Below the pieces are notes generated by a model. The model worked only from the letters and a program-made list of their open reading frames with translations, was not told the origin of the DNA and made no database searches. A program made the translations under genes and the position numbers. Shown here piece after piece: positions 50,517 to 59,270 of a DNA stretch of 64,000 nt (position 1 is the stretch's first letter; each line of letters opens with the position of its first letter). This stretch comes from Glycomyces harbinensis (GTDB taxonomy: Bacteria; Actinomycetota; Actinomycetes; Mycobacteriales; Micromonosporaceae), in contig NZ_FNAD01000012.1 of assembly GCF_900101745.1 (NCBI RefSeq), positions 124,001 to 188,000 on the forward strand, read 5' to 3'.

Positions 50517-51938
50517 GTGCTGCTTTCCCGACCGCACCATTCAAGACAGCGCCGGCGGGCCCTGATCGCGGGAGTCGTCACCGTCGCGACCGCCGCGCTC
50601 GGACTCGGACTCTCCACCCAGTTCGCCAGCGCGCAGACCACCCTCCGCGGGGCCGCCGACGAGCTCGGCAAGGACATCGGCGTCGCCGTCTCCTACGACC
50701 AGCTCCAGAACAACGCGACCTACCGCAACATCGTCGCCACCGAGTTCAACTCCCTCACCGCCGAGAACGCGATGAAGTGGGACGCGACCGAGCCCAGCGA
50801 CGGCCAGTACACCTTCACCCAGGCCGACGCGATCGTGAACTTCGCCGAGGACAACGACCAGACCGTCCACGGCCACACCTTCGTGTGGCACCAGCAGACC
50901 CCCCAGTGGGTGCAGAACCTCTCCGGCACCGCGATGCAGGCGGCCATGGTCGAGCACATCAACACCGTCGCCAACCGCTACGAGGGCCGGGTCGACTCCT
51001 GGGACGTGGTGAACGAGGTCGTCAGCGACAGCAACGGCGCCATGCGCGACTCCTTCTGGCTGCGCGCCATGGGCGAGGGGTACATCACCACCGCGTTCCA
51101 GACCGCCCGCGCGGCCGACCCGAACGCCGACCTCTACATCAACGACTACTCGATCGAGGCCGACAACGCCAAGTCCGACCGCATCTACACGATCGCGCAG
51201 GGCCTGGTCAACCAGAACCTGCTCGACGGCGTCGGCTTCCAGTCGCACCTCATCCTCGGCCAGGTCCCCTCCACGATGGAGTCGAACCTCCAGCGCTTCG
51301 TCGACCTGGGCCTGAAGGTCCGCATCACCGAGCTCGACATCCGCATCACCATGCCCGCCGACAGCAGCGAGCTGGCCCGCCAGGCCCAGGACTACGAGCG
51401 CGTCGTCAGCCTGTGCGCCGAGCTGGCCGACTGCTCCGGCGTCACCGTCTGGGGCCTGCGCGACGGCGACTCCTGGGTCCCGGGCGTCTTCCCGGGCGAG
51501 GGCGCGCCGCTGCTGTACAACGACGACTTCTCGAAGAAGTCGGCGTACGACTCGGTGCTGGACGCCCTGGGCGGCGACGGCACCGGCGAGCCCCCCACCT
51601 CCGACCCGGTCACCACCACCCCGCCCCCCACGGGCTCGGGCTGCACCGCGACGCTGTCGGTCCAGAGCCCCTGGAACACCGGGGCGACCTATTCGGCGAC
51701 GGTGCGGGCCAACCAGGCCCTGACCGGCTGGAGGGTGACGTGGACCTGGCCGGGCTCGGAGCGGATCTCCAACGCCTGGAGCGTCCAGGGGACCCTCACG
51801 GGTGCGACCGTGACCGGCACGAACGCCGGTTACAACGGCACCGTGGCCGCGGGGCAGACGACCACGTTCGGCTTCAACATCACCAAGGCCGACGGCTCCA
51901 CCGCATCGGTGCCGACCGTGACCTGCACGCCCGCATAG
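50517..51938 (+). CDS. Secreted endo-1,4-beta-xylanase GH10 with C-terminal CBM2
   Basis: The 473-residue enzyme has a Sec-type signal (basic RQRRRALIAG, hydrophobic core, cleavage after FASAQ, near residue 40). The GH10 catalytic domain (45-345) has acid/base Glu in WDVVNEVVS and nucleophile Glu in ITELDIRI. A Thr/Pro linker (PPTSDPVTTTPPPTG) is followed by a CBM2 domain starting CTATLSVQSPWNTG and ending with Cys (VTCTPA) for the disulfide. GTG 50517 has GAGGAG six bases upstream. It differs from the first xylanase in export route and binding module. A CebR-like box is upstream. Confidence 0.95.
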   Translation: MLLSRPHHSRQRRRALIAGVVTVATAALGLGLSTQFASAQTTLRGAADELGKDIGVAVSYDQLQNNATYRNIVATEFNSLTAENAMKWDATEPSDGQYTFTQADAIVNFAEDNDQTVHGHTFVWHQQTPQWVQNLSGTAMQAAMVEHINTVANRYEGRVDSWDVVNEVVSDSNGAMRDSFWLRAMGEGYITTAFQTARAADPNADLYINDYSIEADNAKSDRIYTIAQGLVNQNLLDGVGFQSHLILGQVPSTMESNLQRFVDLGLKVRITELDIRITMPADSSELARQAQDYERVVSLCAELADCSGVTVWGLRDGDSWVPGVFPGEGAPLLYNDDFSKKSAYDSVLDALGGDGTGEPPTSDPVTTTPPPTGSGCTATLSVQSPWNTGATYSATVRANQALTGWRVTWTWPGSERISNAWSVQGTLTGATVTGTNAGYNGTVAAGQTTTFGFNITKADGSTASVPTVTCTPA

Positions 51939-51959
51939 ACCCGACTCTTCGCAGAAAGA

Positions 51960-51995
51960 GGCCGGGCCGCAGCGCTTCACCGCTGCGGCCCGGCC
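51960..51995. terminator. Terminator after the second xylanase gene
   Basis: GGCCGGGCCGCAGCG (51960-51974) pairs with CGCTGCGGCCCGGCC (51981-51995) around a six-base loop, between the convergent xylanase and dps genes. Confidence 0.75.
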
Positions 51996-52006
51996 GCGAA
52001 GTTCGT

Positions 52007-52477
52007 CTAGCCCAGTTCGGCCTGGAACATCCAGCTCTGCTTCTCGAGTTCGGCGGTGATGCCGATGAGGAGGTCCTGGGTGACCGGGTCGGCCGACTCG
52101 GTGGCCGAGATGCGCTCGCGCATGTTGGTGATGACCGCGGTGTAGGCGTCGATCATGAGCGTCACGACCTCGTTGTCGGAGATGGTCCCGTCGTGGATCT
52201 TGGGGACCGAGGAAGTCTCCGCCACCGTGGCGGCGCGCCCGTCGGCGCTCACGCCGATGGCGATGGCCCGCTCCGCGACGAGGTCGGCGGCGTTGCGCGC
52301 CGAGACGACGATCTCGTCGAGCTGGAGGTGCAGCGAGCGGAAGTTCTTGCCGTAGACGTTCCAATGCGCCTGCTTGCCCACCAGCGACAGGTCGATGAGG
52401 TCGACCAGGGCGCCCTGGAGGGCCGTGGCGGTGGTGTCGCGGTTCTCGTCGGTGAGGCTGGAGCGGACGGTCGACAT
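52007..52477 (-). CDS. dps: Dps-family DNA-binding ferritin
   Basis: This is a 156-residue mini-ferritin that oxidises Fe(II) with peroxide and protects DNA. The ferroxidase residues are in KQAHWNVYGKNFRSLHLQLDE (partly quoted; His and Asp/Glu positions as in Dps). The four-helix pattern is complete, and the C-terminus ends SWMFQAELG. There is no long basic N-terminal tail, so DNA binding may be weak. The start has GAGGT seven bases upstream. It lies between two xylan genes with no sign of shared regulation. Confidence 0.93.
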   Translation of the reverse strand: MSTVRSSLTDENRDTTATALQGALVDLIDLSLVGKQAHWNVYGKNFRSLHLQLDEIVVSARNAADLVAERAIAIGVSADGRAATVAETSSVPKIHDGTISDNEVVTLMIDAYTAVITNMRERISATESADPVTQDLLIGITAELEKQSWMFQAELG

Positions 52478-52623
52478 AAGCGTTACCTCGCATTGAAGTT
52501 GTCAGATCCGGCAGTGACAGGACCAGAGTAGTCTTCCCCGACTCGCGCGGAGCGAAACTCGACCACTCGGGCGGCCCTCGGACGGACCGCGGAGAGTGCT
52601 CCTCCCCGGTCGCAATTTGTTGG

Positions 52624-52641
52624 ATTAGTCGATAAACTAAT
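52624..52641 (+). promoter_or_regulatory. ROK/XylR-like operator of the xylose operon
   Basis: ATTAGT-CGATAA-ACTAAT (52624-52641) is a 6-6-6 inverted repeat in the low-GC patch upstream of the alpha-xylosidase gene. TTAGT/ACTAA arms resemble XylR (ROK family) operators, which release on xylose binding. No xylR gene is in the window. Confidence 0.5.
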
Positions 52642-52706
52642 GAACGTCGTGCCGCCCTCAGGCCCGCACCACGCCTTCCGCACCCTGAACAGGCAGGAGC
52701 AAACGA

Positions 52707-55001
52707 ATGCCTTACCGCCCGCCGCTGGTCGCCCGCGAATTCTTCGTGGCCGACCCCCCGGAGCTGCCCCAGCGCGCACCTGGCGAGCAGGGCCTGTCGG
52801 CCGTCACGCGCGCCGAGGTCGTCGAGACCGGCCCCTCCTCAGTCCTGCTCAAGGCCGTGACGAGCGCCGACGAGGTGCTGTACGTGGGCCTCGCGGCCGT
52901 CGCAGACGGCGTCGTCCGCGCCCGCCTGTCGGCGGACCCGGCGGCCCGGCCGGCCGCCGAGCAGGCCCTGGAGATGGTCCACGCCGGCGTCTTCGACGGC
53001 GCCAAGGTGACGGTCGACGGCGGCACCGTCACGGTCGACGCCGGCGCCGTCCGCGCCGTCGCGACCCTCGACGCCTGGACCCTGCGCTACACCGACGCCG
53101 CCGGGAGGACCCTCGTCTCCCAGAACCCCGGCGAGCAGGACATCTCCGGCCGCCTGCGGACCCTCCCGTTCGGCCGCTCCATCGTCGACGGACAGCCCGT
53201 GGCCTACCACGAGTCCTTCACGGCCGCACCCGACGAGGCCTACGCCGGCTTCGGCGAGCGCTTCGCGCCCCTGAACGCGCGCGGCCAGCGCCCCCTGATG
53301 TGGAACTTCGACGCGTTCGGCTCGGAGTCCATCCGCGCCTACAAGAACGTGCCGTTCTACCTCTCCGACCGCGGCTACGGCGTCCTGGTGAACTCCGGCG
53401 CGCCCGTCGAGTTCGACATGGCCCAGCAGACCCACGCGGCCGTCGAGTTCATCGTGCCCGACAACGCCCTCGAGTACTTCGTGCTCGGCGGCACCCCCGT
53501 CGAGGTCCTCGACCGCTTCGACGGCCTCACCTCCCGCCCGGCGCTGCCCCCCAAGTGGGCCTTCGGCACCTGGATCTCCTCGGGCTTCTTCGTGGACACC
53601 GAGGAGCGGGTCCTGGACCGCGCCAAGAAGATCCGCGAGCGCGGCATCCCCTGCGACGTGCTCCACCTGGACACGTTCTGGCAGCACGAGCCGCACTGGT
53701 CGGACATGCAGTGGGACCGCGAGAACTTCCCCGACCCCGAGGGGATGCTGGCGACCCTCGCCGAGCAGGGCTTCAAGGTCTGCCTGTGGATGAACTCCTA
53801 CATCTCCCACAAGTCCCCGGTCTTCGCCGAGGGCGACGAGCGCGGCTACTTCCTCAAGAACGCCAAGGGCGAGACCTACGTGGCCGACGTCTGGCACGGC
53901 TCGCACCAGGCCAGCGGCATCGTCGACTTCACCAATCCCGACGCGACCGCGTGGTGGAAGGACCTGCTGCGCGGCCCGCTCCAGGCCGGCGCGGCCCTGT
54001 ACAAGACCGACTTCGCCGAGGGCGTGCCCGCCGACGCGGTGGCGCACAACGGCATGACGGGCACCGAACTGCACAACGTGTACACCCTGATGTACAACGA
54101 CGCGGTGTGCGAGGTGACCCGCGAGGTCAACGGGCACGACCTCGTCTGGGCGCGCTCGTCGTTCCTGGGCGGGCAGCGCCACTCCGCGCAGTGGTCGGGC
54201 GACGTCCAGACCACCTGGGCCGGCCTCGGCGGCACCATCCGCGGCGGCCTCTCGCACGGCCTGTCGGGCGTCCCGTTCTGGTCGCACGACACCGGCGGCT
54301 TCAACGGCACCCCCGAGGACGACCTGTACATCCGCTGGGCCCAGTTCGGCGCCCTGTCGCCGCTGCTGCGCTACCACGGCACGACCACCCGCGAGCCGTG
54401 GGAGTTCTCCGAGGAGGCCGAGCGCCTCGCGGTCGAGTCCCTGAAGCTGCGCTACTCGCTCGCGCCGTACCTGTACTCCGCGGCGGTCCGCGCCTCGCGC
54501 ACCGGCGAGCCGGTGCTGCGCGCGCTCAACGTCGACGACCCGGCCGACCCGGTCTCGTGGACGGCCGACCAGGAGTTCCGGCTCGGCACCGACCTGCTCG
54601 TGGCCCCGGTCAACGACCCGTCGGGGGAGCGGCGCGTCTACCTGCCCATCGGGCGGTGGATCGACTTCTGGACCAAGGAGGTCCACGAGGGCGGGCGCTA
54701 CATCGACACCAAGCACGGCCTGGAGACCTTCCCGGTCTTCGTGCGCTACGGCGCGATCATCCCGCGCGTCGAGCCCGGGGCGACCATCGGCGACGAGCCG
54801 TTCGCGTCCATCACCCTCGAGGTGTGGGGCGCGCCGGCCGAAGGGGTCGTGATCTCCGACGTCGACGGCGATACGACCATCGCCGTGGAAACTGTTTCGG
54901 AAACTGTTACCCTGGTTTCGACCGGTCCCGCGGACGTCGTTAATGTGAGCGTCATCGATGTTGTCGGCAAACCTGCGAAGGTCGAGCTGGAGCGTAAATA
55001 G
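52707..55001 (+). CDS. yicI: Alpha-xylosidase, GH31 (YicI type)
   Basis: This is a cytoplasmic 764-residue GH31 enzyme that releases alpha-linked xylose from oligosaccharides. It has an N-terminal beta-sandwich, an (alpha/beta)8 barrel with the nucleophile Asp in LYKTDFAEGVP and the acid/base Asp in WSGDVQTTW, and C-terminal beta domains. ATG 52707 has GGAGC upstream. There is no signal peptide, so substrates must be imported. It is the first gene of an operon whose stop touches the xylB start. Two GAAACTGTTTC-type palindromes lie in its last 40 codons. Confidence 0.92.
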   Translation: MPYRPPLVAREFFVADPPELPQRAPGEQGLSAVTRAEVVETGPSSVLLKAVTSADEVLYVGLAAVADGVVRARLSADPAARPAAEQALEMVHAGVFDGAKVTVDGGTVTVDAGAVRAVATLDAWTLRYTDAAGRTLVSQNPGEQDISGRLRTLPFGRSIVDGQPVAYHESFTAAPDEAYAGFGERFAPLNARGQRPLMWNFDAFGSESIRAYKNVPFYLSDRGYGVLVNSGAPVEFDMAQQTHAAVEFIVPDNALEYFVLGGTPVEVLDRFDGLTSRPALPPKWAFGTWISSGFFVDTEERVLDRAKKIRERGIPCDVLHLDTFWQHEPHWSDMQWDRENFPDPEGMLATLAEQGFKVCLWMNSYISHKSPVFAEGDERGYFLKNAKGETYVADVWHGSHQASGIVDFTNPDATAWWKDLLRGPLQAGAALYKTDFAEGVPADAVAHNGMTGTELHNVYTLMYNDAVCEVTREVNGHDLVWARSSFLGGQRHSAQWSGDVQTTWAGLGGTIRGGLSHGLSGVPFWSHDTGGFNGTPEDDLYIRWAQFGALSPLLRYHGTTTREPWEFSEEAERLAVESLKLRYSLAPYLYSAAVRASRTGEPVLRALNVDDPADPVSWTADQEFRLGTDLLVAPVNDPSGERRVYLPIGRWIDFWTKEVHEGGRYIDTKHGLETFPVFVRYGAIIPRVEPGATIGDEPFASITLEVWGAPAEGVVISDVDGDTTIAVETVSETVTLVSTGPADVVNVSVIDVVGKPAKVELERK
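54888..54910 (+). promoter_or_regulatory. Tandem GAAACTGTTTC palindromes inside the 3' end of the alpha-xylosidase gene
   Basis: GAAACTGTTTC (54888-54898) and GAAACTGTTAC (54900-54910) are adjacent 11-bp palindromes, the first perfect. They lie about 90 bases before xylB. The encoded stretch (VETVSETVTL) shows that the repeat is not forced by the protein. They may be an internal operator similar to the GAAAGTTTC site before the first xylanase. Confidence 0.4.
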
Positions 55002-56393
55002 ATGAGCCTTGTCGCCGGAGTCGACTCCTCCACCCAGTCGACGAAAGTAGTCCTAGTACACGCCGAGACCGGCGAGATCGTCGACTCCGGCAGGGCCTCC
55101 CACCCCGAGGGCACCGAGTGTCCGCCCGAGGCGTGGTGGGAGGCCCTCCAAGAGGCCGGCAAAGGCCTCCTGGAGCAGGCGGAGGCCGTCAGCGTCTCCG
55201 GCCAGCAGCACGGCATGGTCGCCCTCGACGAGCACGACGAGGTCGTCCGCGACGCCCTCCTGTGGAACGACACCCGCTCGGCCCCGCAGGCCGAGCGCCT
55301 CACCGCCGAGAGCGGCGCCGACGCCTGGGCCGCCGACACCGGCCTGGTCCTCGCCGCCTCCTTCACCGTCACCAAACTCGCCTGGCTCGCCGAGCACGAG
55401 CCCGAGAACGCCGCCAAAACCGTTTCGGTCATGCTCCCGCACGACTGGCTCACGATGAAGCTGCGCGGCGCGACCGCATCCGAGGCCACCACCGACCGCT
55501 CCGACGCCTCCGGCACCGGATACTGGTCGGCCGCCACGGGCGAGTACGTCCCCGACCGGCTCGTCCAGGCCTTCGGCCGCCGCCTCGCCCTCCCGCGCGT
55601 CGCCGCCCCGAACGAGATCGTCGGCCGCACCCCGCGGGGCGCGATGGTCGCACCCGGCACCGGCGACAACGCCGGCGCCGCACTCGGACTGGGACTGGGC
55701 CCCGGCGACGTCGTGGTCTCCCTCGGCACCTCCGGCACCGTCTTCGGTGTCTCCGACGTGCCCGCCGCCGACCCCACCGGGCTCGTGGCCGGCTTCGCCG
55801 ACGCCACCGGCCGCTACCTGCCGCTGGTGTGCACCCTCAACGCCGCCCGCGTCCTCGACACCCTCCGCGGGCTCCTCGGCGTCGACCACGCCGAGTTCGA
55901 CGCCCTCGCACTCGCCGCCGCACCCGGCGCCGGAGGCCTCACCCTCCTGCCCTACCTCGACGGTGAACGGACCCCCAACCGGCCGAACGCGACCGGGGTC
56001 CTCTCCGGGCTCACCACCGGCGCCACCCGCGCCGACCTCGCCCGCGCCGCCGTCGAAGGCATGCTCTCGGCCCAGGCCGACGGGCTCGCCGCCCTCGCCG
56101 CGCAGGGCCTCGACGCCGCCCGCGTCCTCCTGATCGGCGGCGCCGCCGCCTCCGAAGCCGTCCGCCGGACCGCCCCCGGCGTCTTCGGCGTCGACGTGGA
56201 AGTCCCCCCGGCCGCCGAATACGTGGCCCTCGGGGCCGCCAAGCAGGCCGCCTGGGCACTCTCGGGCCGGGACACCCCGCCGCAGTGGAATGTCGGAGAG
56301 CCGGCGCGGTACCACGGCAGTGCCGTCGCCGCCGTCTCCGAGCAGTACTCGACGCTCCGGGACGAGACCGCTCCCTGGGCAAGCCACCGATGA
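55002..56393 (+). CDS. xylB: Xylulokinase
   Basis: This FGGY-family kinase of 463 residues phosphorylates D-xylulose to xylulose 5-phosphate. The first ATP-binding loop is [16 protein letters not shown], and [12 protein letters not shown] is typical of XylB. The glycine-rich segment [27 protein letters not shown] (partly quoted) and [13 protein letters not shown] are present. The start ATG 55002 follows the alpha-xylosidase stop directly, giving translational coupling. xylA begins 14 bases after its stop. Confidence 0.95.
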   Translation: MSLVAGVDSSTQSTKVVLVHAETGEIVDSGRASHPEGTECPPEAWWEALQEAGKGLLEQAEAVSVSGQQHGMVALDEHDEVVRDALLWNDTRSAPQAERLTAESGADAWAADTGLVLAASFTVTKLAWLAEHEPENAAKTVSVMLPHDWLTMKLRGATASEATTDRSDASGTGYWSAATGEYVPDRLVQAFGRRLALPRVAAPNEIVGRTPRGAMVAPGTGDNAGAALGLGLGPGDVVVSLGTSGTVFGVSDVPAADPTGLVAGFADATGRYLPLVCTLNAARVLDTLRGLLGVDHAEFDALALAAAPGAGGLTLLPYLDGERTPNRPNATGVLSGLTTGATRADLARAAVEGMLSAQADGLAALAAQGLDAARVLLIGGAAASEAVRRTAPGVFGVDVEVPPAAEYVALGAAKQAAWALSGRDTPPQWNVGEPARYHGSAVAAVSEQYSTLRDETAPWASHR

Positions 56394-56407
56394 GAAAAGG
56401 ACTGAAC

Positions 56408-57580
56408 ATGACCGACAAATACGCACCGGTGCCCGAGGACAAGTTCTCATTCGGCATTTGGACGGTCGGCTGGGCGGCTCAGGACGTGTTCGGCTCGACC
56501 ACGCGCGCCGCGATGAGCGCCGACCGCGCCGTCCGCAAGCTCGCCGAGATCGGCGCCTACGGCGTCAACTTCCACGACAACGACGTGTTCGCGTTCGAGG
56601 ACTCCGAGTCCGAGCGCGACGCCAAGATCGGCGCGTTCCGCAAGGCCCTCGACGAGACCGGCCTCAAGGTCACCACCGCCACCACCAACCTGTTCGGCCA
56701 CCCGATCTTCAAGGACGGCGGCTTCACCCACAACGACCGCGACGTGCGCCGCTTCGCGATCGGCAAGGTCATGCGCAACATCGACCTCGCCGCCGAACTC
56801 GGCGCCGAGGTCTACGTCGCCTGGGGCGGGCGCGAAGGCGCCGAATCCGGCGGCTCCAAGGACGTCCAGTCCGCCATGGCCCGCATGAAGGAAGCCTTCG
56901 ACACCCTCGGCGACTACGTCACCGAGCAGGGCTACAACATCCGCTTCGCGATCGAGCCCAAGCCGAACGAGCCGCGCGGCAACATCCTGCTGCCGACCCT
57001 CGGCCACGCCCTCGCGTTCATCAACGAACTCGAGCGCCCCGAACTCGTGGGCATCAACCCCGAGATCGGACACGAGGAGATGGCCGGGCTCGACTACGCC
57101 GCCGGCATCCGCCAGGCGCTGTGGCACGGCAAGCTCTACCACATCGACCTCAACGGCCAGACCGGTCCGCGCTACGACCAGGACCTGCGCTTCGGCGCCG
57201 GGAACGTCGGCGGCGCGTTCTGGACCGTCGACGCGGTCGAAGAGGGCATCGCCAAGGGCCAGTACACCGGCCCGATCCACTTCGACTTCAAGCCCCCGCG
57301 CACCGAGGACGACAACGGCGTGTGGGTCTCGGCCGCCGCCTGCATGCGCAACTACGTGATCCTGCGCGAGAAGGTCCGCGCCTTCCGCGCCGACCCCGAG
57401 GTCCAGCAGGCGATCAAGGACGCCCGCGTCGACCAGCTCGCGGTCCCCACCCTCGCCGAGGGCGAGACCTGGGCCGACCTCAAGGACGTCCAGGTCGACG
57501 TCGAGGGCCTCGCCGCCAAGGGCATGGCCTTCGAGCGGCTCGACCAGCTCGCCCTGGAGCACCTCTACGGCGTGCGCTAG
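56408..57580 (+). CDS. xylA: Xylose isomerase
   Basis: This metalloenzyme of 390 residues converts D-xylose to D-xylulose (and glucose to fructose). The class I actinobacterial form is clear: start [10 protein letters not shown], catalytic NFHDNDVF, metal ligands in [20 protein letters not shown] and [15 protein letters not shown], and [22 protein letters not shown] precedes the start. It is the last gene of yicI-xylB-xylA, followed by a strong terminator. Confidence 0.97.
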   Translation: MTDKYAPVPEDKFSFGIWTVGWAAQDVFGSTTRAAMSADRAVRKLAEIGAYGVNFHDNDVFAFEDSESERDAKIGAFRKALDETGLKVTTATTNLFGHPIFKDGGFTHNDRDVRRFAIGKVMRNIDLAAELGAEVYVAWGGREGAESGGSKDVQSAMARMKEAFDTLGDYVTEQGYNIRFAIEPKPNEPRGNILLPTLGHALAFINELERPELVGINPEIGHEEMAGLDYAAGIRQALWHGKLYHIDLNGQTGPRYDQDLRFGAGNVGGAFWTVDAVEEGIAKGQYTGPIHFDFKPPRTEDDNGVWVSAAACMRNYVILREKVRAFRADPEVQQAIKDARVDQLAVPTLAEGETWADLKDVQVDVEGLAAKGMAFERLDQLALEHLYGVR

Positions 57581-57596
57581 AGCCTTCGCGAACACG

Positions 57597-57630
57597 AATC
57601 GGGCCCGGAGCGTTCGCTCCGGGCCCGATT
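57597..57630 (+). terminator. Terminator after xylA
   Basis: AATCGGGCCCGGAGCG (57597-57612) pairs perfectly with CGCTCCGGGCCCGATT (57615-57630). The TT centre means a few central pairs stay open. Confidence 0.8.
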
Positions 57631-57784
57631 ACACCCCACACCCATCAGTTGGATCGACTCGCCTTGCGGCTTCGTGTCACCCTCAGGAGGATTCGATCTC
57701 CCCTTGGACAGAACACTAAGCCGCGACCTGACGCGTTCACCGGGAGAACCATCAGAGTTCCATTGGAACCCCCGGGACCCTGCT

Positions 57785-58333
57785 TCAGCGGTCCGCGGGC
57801 ACCGTCGGCTCGGGCGGGTCGGCCAGTTCGGCCAGCGTCTTCTGCCAGATGCCGACGTCGTGCCACTCGCCGTGCTTGTACCCCGCGGCCTTGATGGTGC
57901 CGACCAGCTCGAAGCCGAACGCCGCGTGCAGCGCCTCGCTGCCGGGGTTCGGGCTCGTCACCTGGGCCATGACGCTGCGGAAGCCCTGCGCCTCCAGGTG
58001 CTTGAGGAGTTCGCGGTACAGCGTCGAGCCGACCCGCCGGCCGCGCTGGCCGTCCGCGACGTAGACGGTGGCCTCGGCGGTCCAGTCGTAGGCCTGCCGG
58101 GCGTTCCACGGCTTCGCGTAGGCGAGGCCGACGACCTCGTCCTCATAGACGGCGGCGAGCCAGGGGAATCGGTCGCCGTACACGTCGATGTCGCGCTCCC
58201 ACTCGGCCGCCGACTGCGGCTCGGTCCGGAAGTTCGCGGTGCTGTGCGCGATGTAGTGGTTGACGATCGCGGCCACCGGCGCCGCGTCCGAGGACTCGGC
58301 GAAGCGGACGGCGACCAGGTCAGCGGTGCTCAT
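57785..58333 (-). CDS. GNAT acetyltransferase, phosphinothricin/methionine-sulfone type
   Basis: This is a 182-residue acetyltransferase of the PAT/MddA group. Typical features are AAIVNHYIAHSTANF near the N-terminus, AYAKPWNARQAYDWTAEATVYV (partly quoted), the acetyl-CoA site RGRRVGSTLYRELL, and SEALHAAFGFELVGTIKAAGYK with WHDVGIWQK at the end. Enzymes of this type detoxify phosphinothricin-like amino acid analogues, but the true substrate is unknown. It is a single gene. Confidence 0.9.
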   Translation of the reverse strand: MSTADLVAVRFAESSDAAPVAAIVNHYIAHSTANFRTEPQSAAEWERDIDVYGDRFPWLAAVYEDEVVGLAYAKPWNARQAYDWTAEATVYVADGQRGRRVGSTLYRELLKHLEAQGFRSVMAQVTSPNPGSEALHAAFGFELVGTIKAAGYKHGEWHDVGIWQKTLAELADPPEPTVPADR

Positions 58334-58384
58334 GGCCGAAGCCTATCCAGCGGCCCCGCCCGAATCCCAGCGCGATCTCGCAGT

Positions 58385-58483
58385 GTGAATTGACGGCTCG
58401 CAAGCTTCACCGAGGCCGTGAATTGACGGCTCGCAAGCTTCGCCGAGGCCGTGAATCGACGGCTCGCAGGCTTCGCCGAAGGT
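58385..58483 (+). repeat. Three tandem 33-bp repeats
   Basis: Units at 58385-58417, 58418-58450 and 58451-58483 start GTGAATTGACGGCTCGCAAG (third unit GTGAATCGACGGCTCGCAGG). Each contains a core similar to 46909-46932. Units 1 and 2 differ at one base. Each unit can form an imperfect hairpin around AAGCTT. They lie just downstream of the probable immunity gene on its minus strand and upstream of the acetyltransferase gene, so they are intergenic and not part of either protein. Confidence 0.75.
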
Positions 58484-58491
58484 ACGGACCG

Positions 58492-58980
58492 TCACCACAC
58501 CGTGCTCGGGCGCCACATGCAGATCGCCGGGCGCAATCCGCCCGTGGCCCGGAAGTCCTCCACCGCGCGCGCGAGCGTGCTCAGCGCGATGTGCGCGTCG
58601 GTAGGGAACACGCTGGCCGTGTCCATGTCGCGGTAGAGCCGGATCCCGGGCGCCAGGAGGTCGTTCGAGAAGGTCACCCAGGCGCCCGGCCCGTAGTCCT
58701 CGCCGCCCGGACCGTAGTACGACAGGGCGCCGACCTCGGTCTCGCGGTCGATGACGATCTTGAGCCCGTGGTCGGGGCGCCCGCCCGGGTCGTACCCAGG
58801 ACGATCGCGCACCAGCGCCGTCGGCACCTGCGCCAGGTCGGCGGCGACGATCGTCGCGACCGCCGCGGCGACGCCGTCGGGATCGGAGGCCAGCAGCACC
58901 TGCTTCCCGTTGTCCCTGGTGTGGAGCCTGAACTCGGCGCAATGTCCGGACACATGGGCGCCCGCGGGGCCAGCGCTCAT
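58492..58980 (-). CDS. Probable Imm1-family immunity protein
   Basis: This is a 162-residue soluble protein. It has features of the Imm1 family, including VGALSYYGPGG, then GPGAWVTFSN, the segment VFPTDAHIALSTLARAVEDF, and the ending TGGLRPAICMWRP, similar to the conserved C-terminal TG-RP-x-C-W pattern. Imm1 proteins neutralise polymorphic toxins. No partner toxin gene is nearby. ATG 58980 is chosen with GGAAGGAG eight bases upstream. An orphan immunity gene would protect against toxins from neighbours. The assignment rests on motif resemblance only. Confidence 0.6.
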   Translation of the reverse strand: MSAGPAGAHVSGHCAEFRLHTRDNGKQVLLASDPDGVAAAVATIVAADLAQVPTALVRDRPGYDPGGRPDHGLKIVIDRETEVGALSYYGPGGEDYGPGAWVTFSNDLLAPGIRLYRDMDTASVFPTDAHIALSTLARAVEDFRATGGLRPAICMWRPSTVW

Positions 58981-59270
58981 GGGCGGTGCTCCTTCCGGGT
59001 CGAGCGAGGCGGATGCGCGAAGCTGGGAATCGTGTTGGAAATCGAGCCGAATCGCCATGGAGGACACCGCACCTCAGTGTTGTCGGGGGGTTTGTCAACG
59101 ACAGTACGTGCGCCATCGCGCCGTATGGCCGATCAGTCGGGAAGTTGACAGAAACGCACTGATGTGCCGTGACAACCTGTTCATGCAACTCGCAGATTCC
59201 ACTCAGGAGGCCCGCGCCGCCGATCCGGACCGGCTCTCCCCCCGGCACCCAAGCGCGGCAAGATAGACCC

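Noticed and set aside
58385..58483. CRISPR array
   Set aside because: The three 33-bp units are head to tail with no spacers and no cas genes nearby.
59145..59150. TTGACA as the -35 box of the AfsR-like gene
   Set aside because: No -10 hexamer lies 16-18 bases downstream; a leaderless -10 next to the start fits better.
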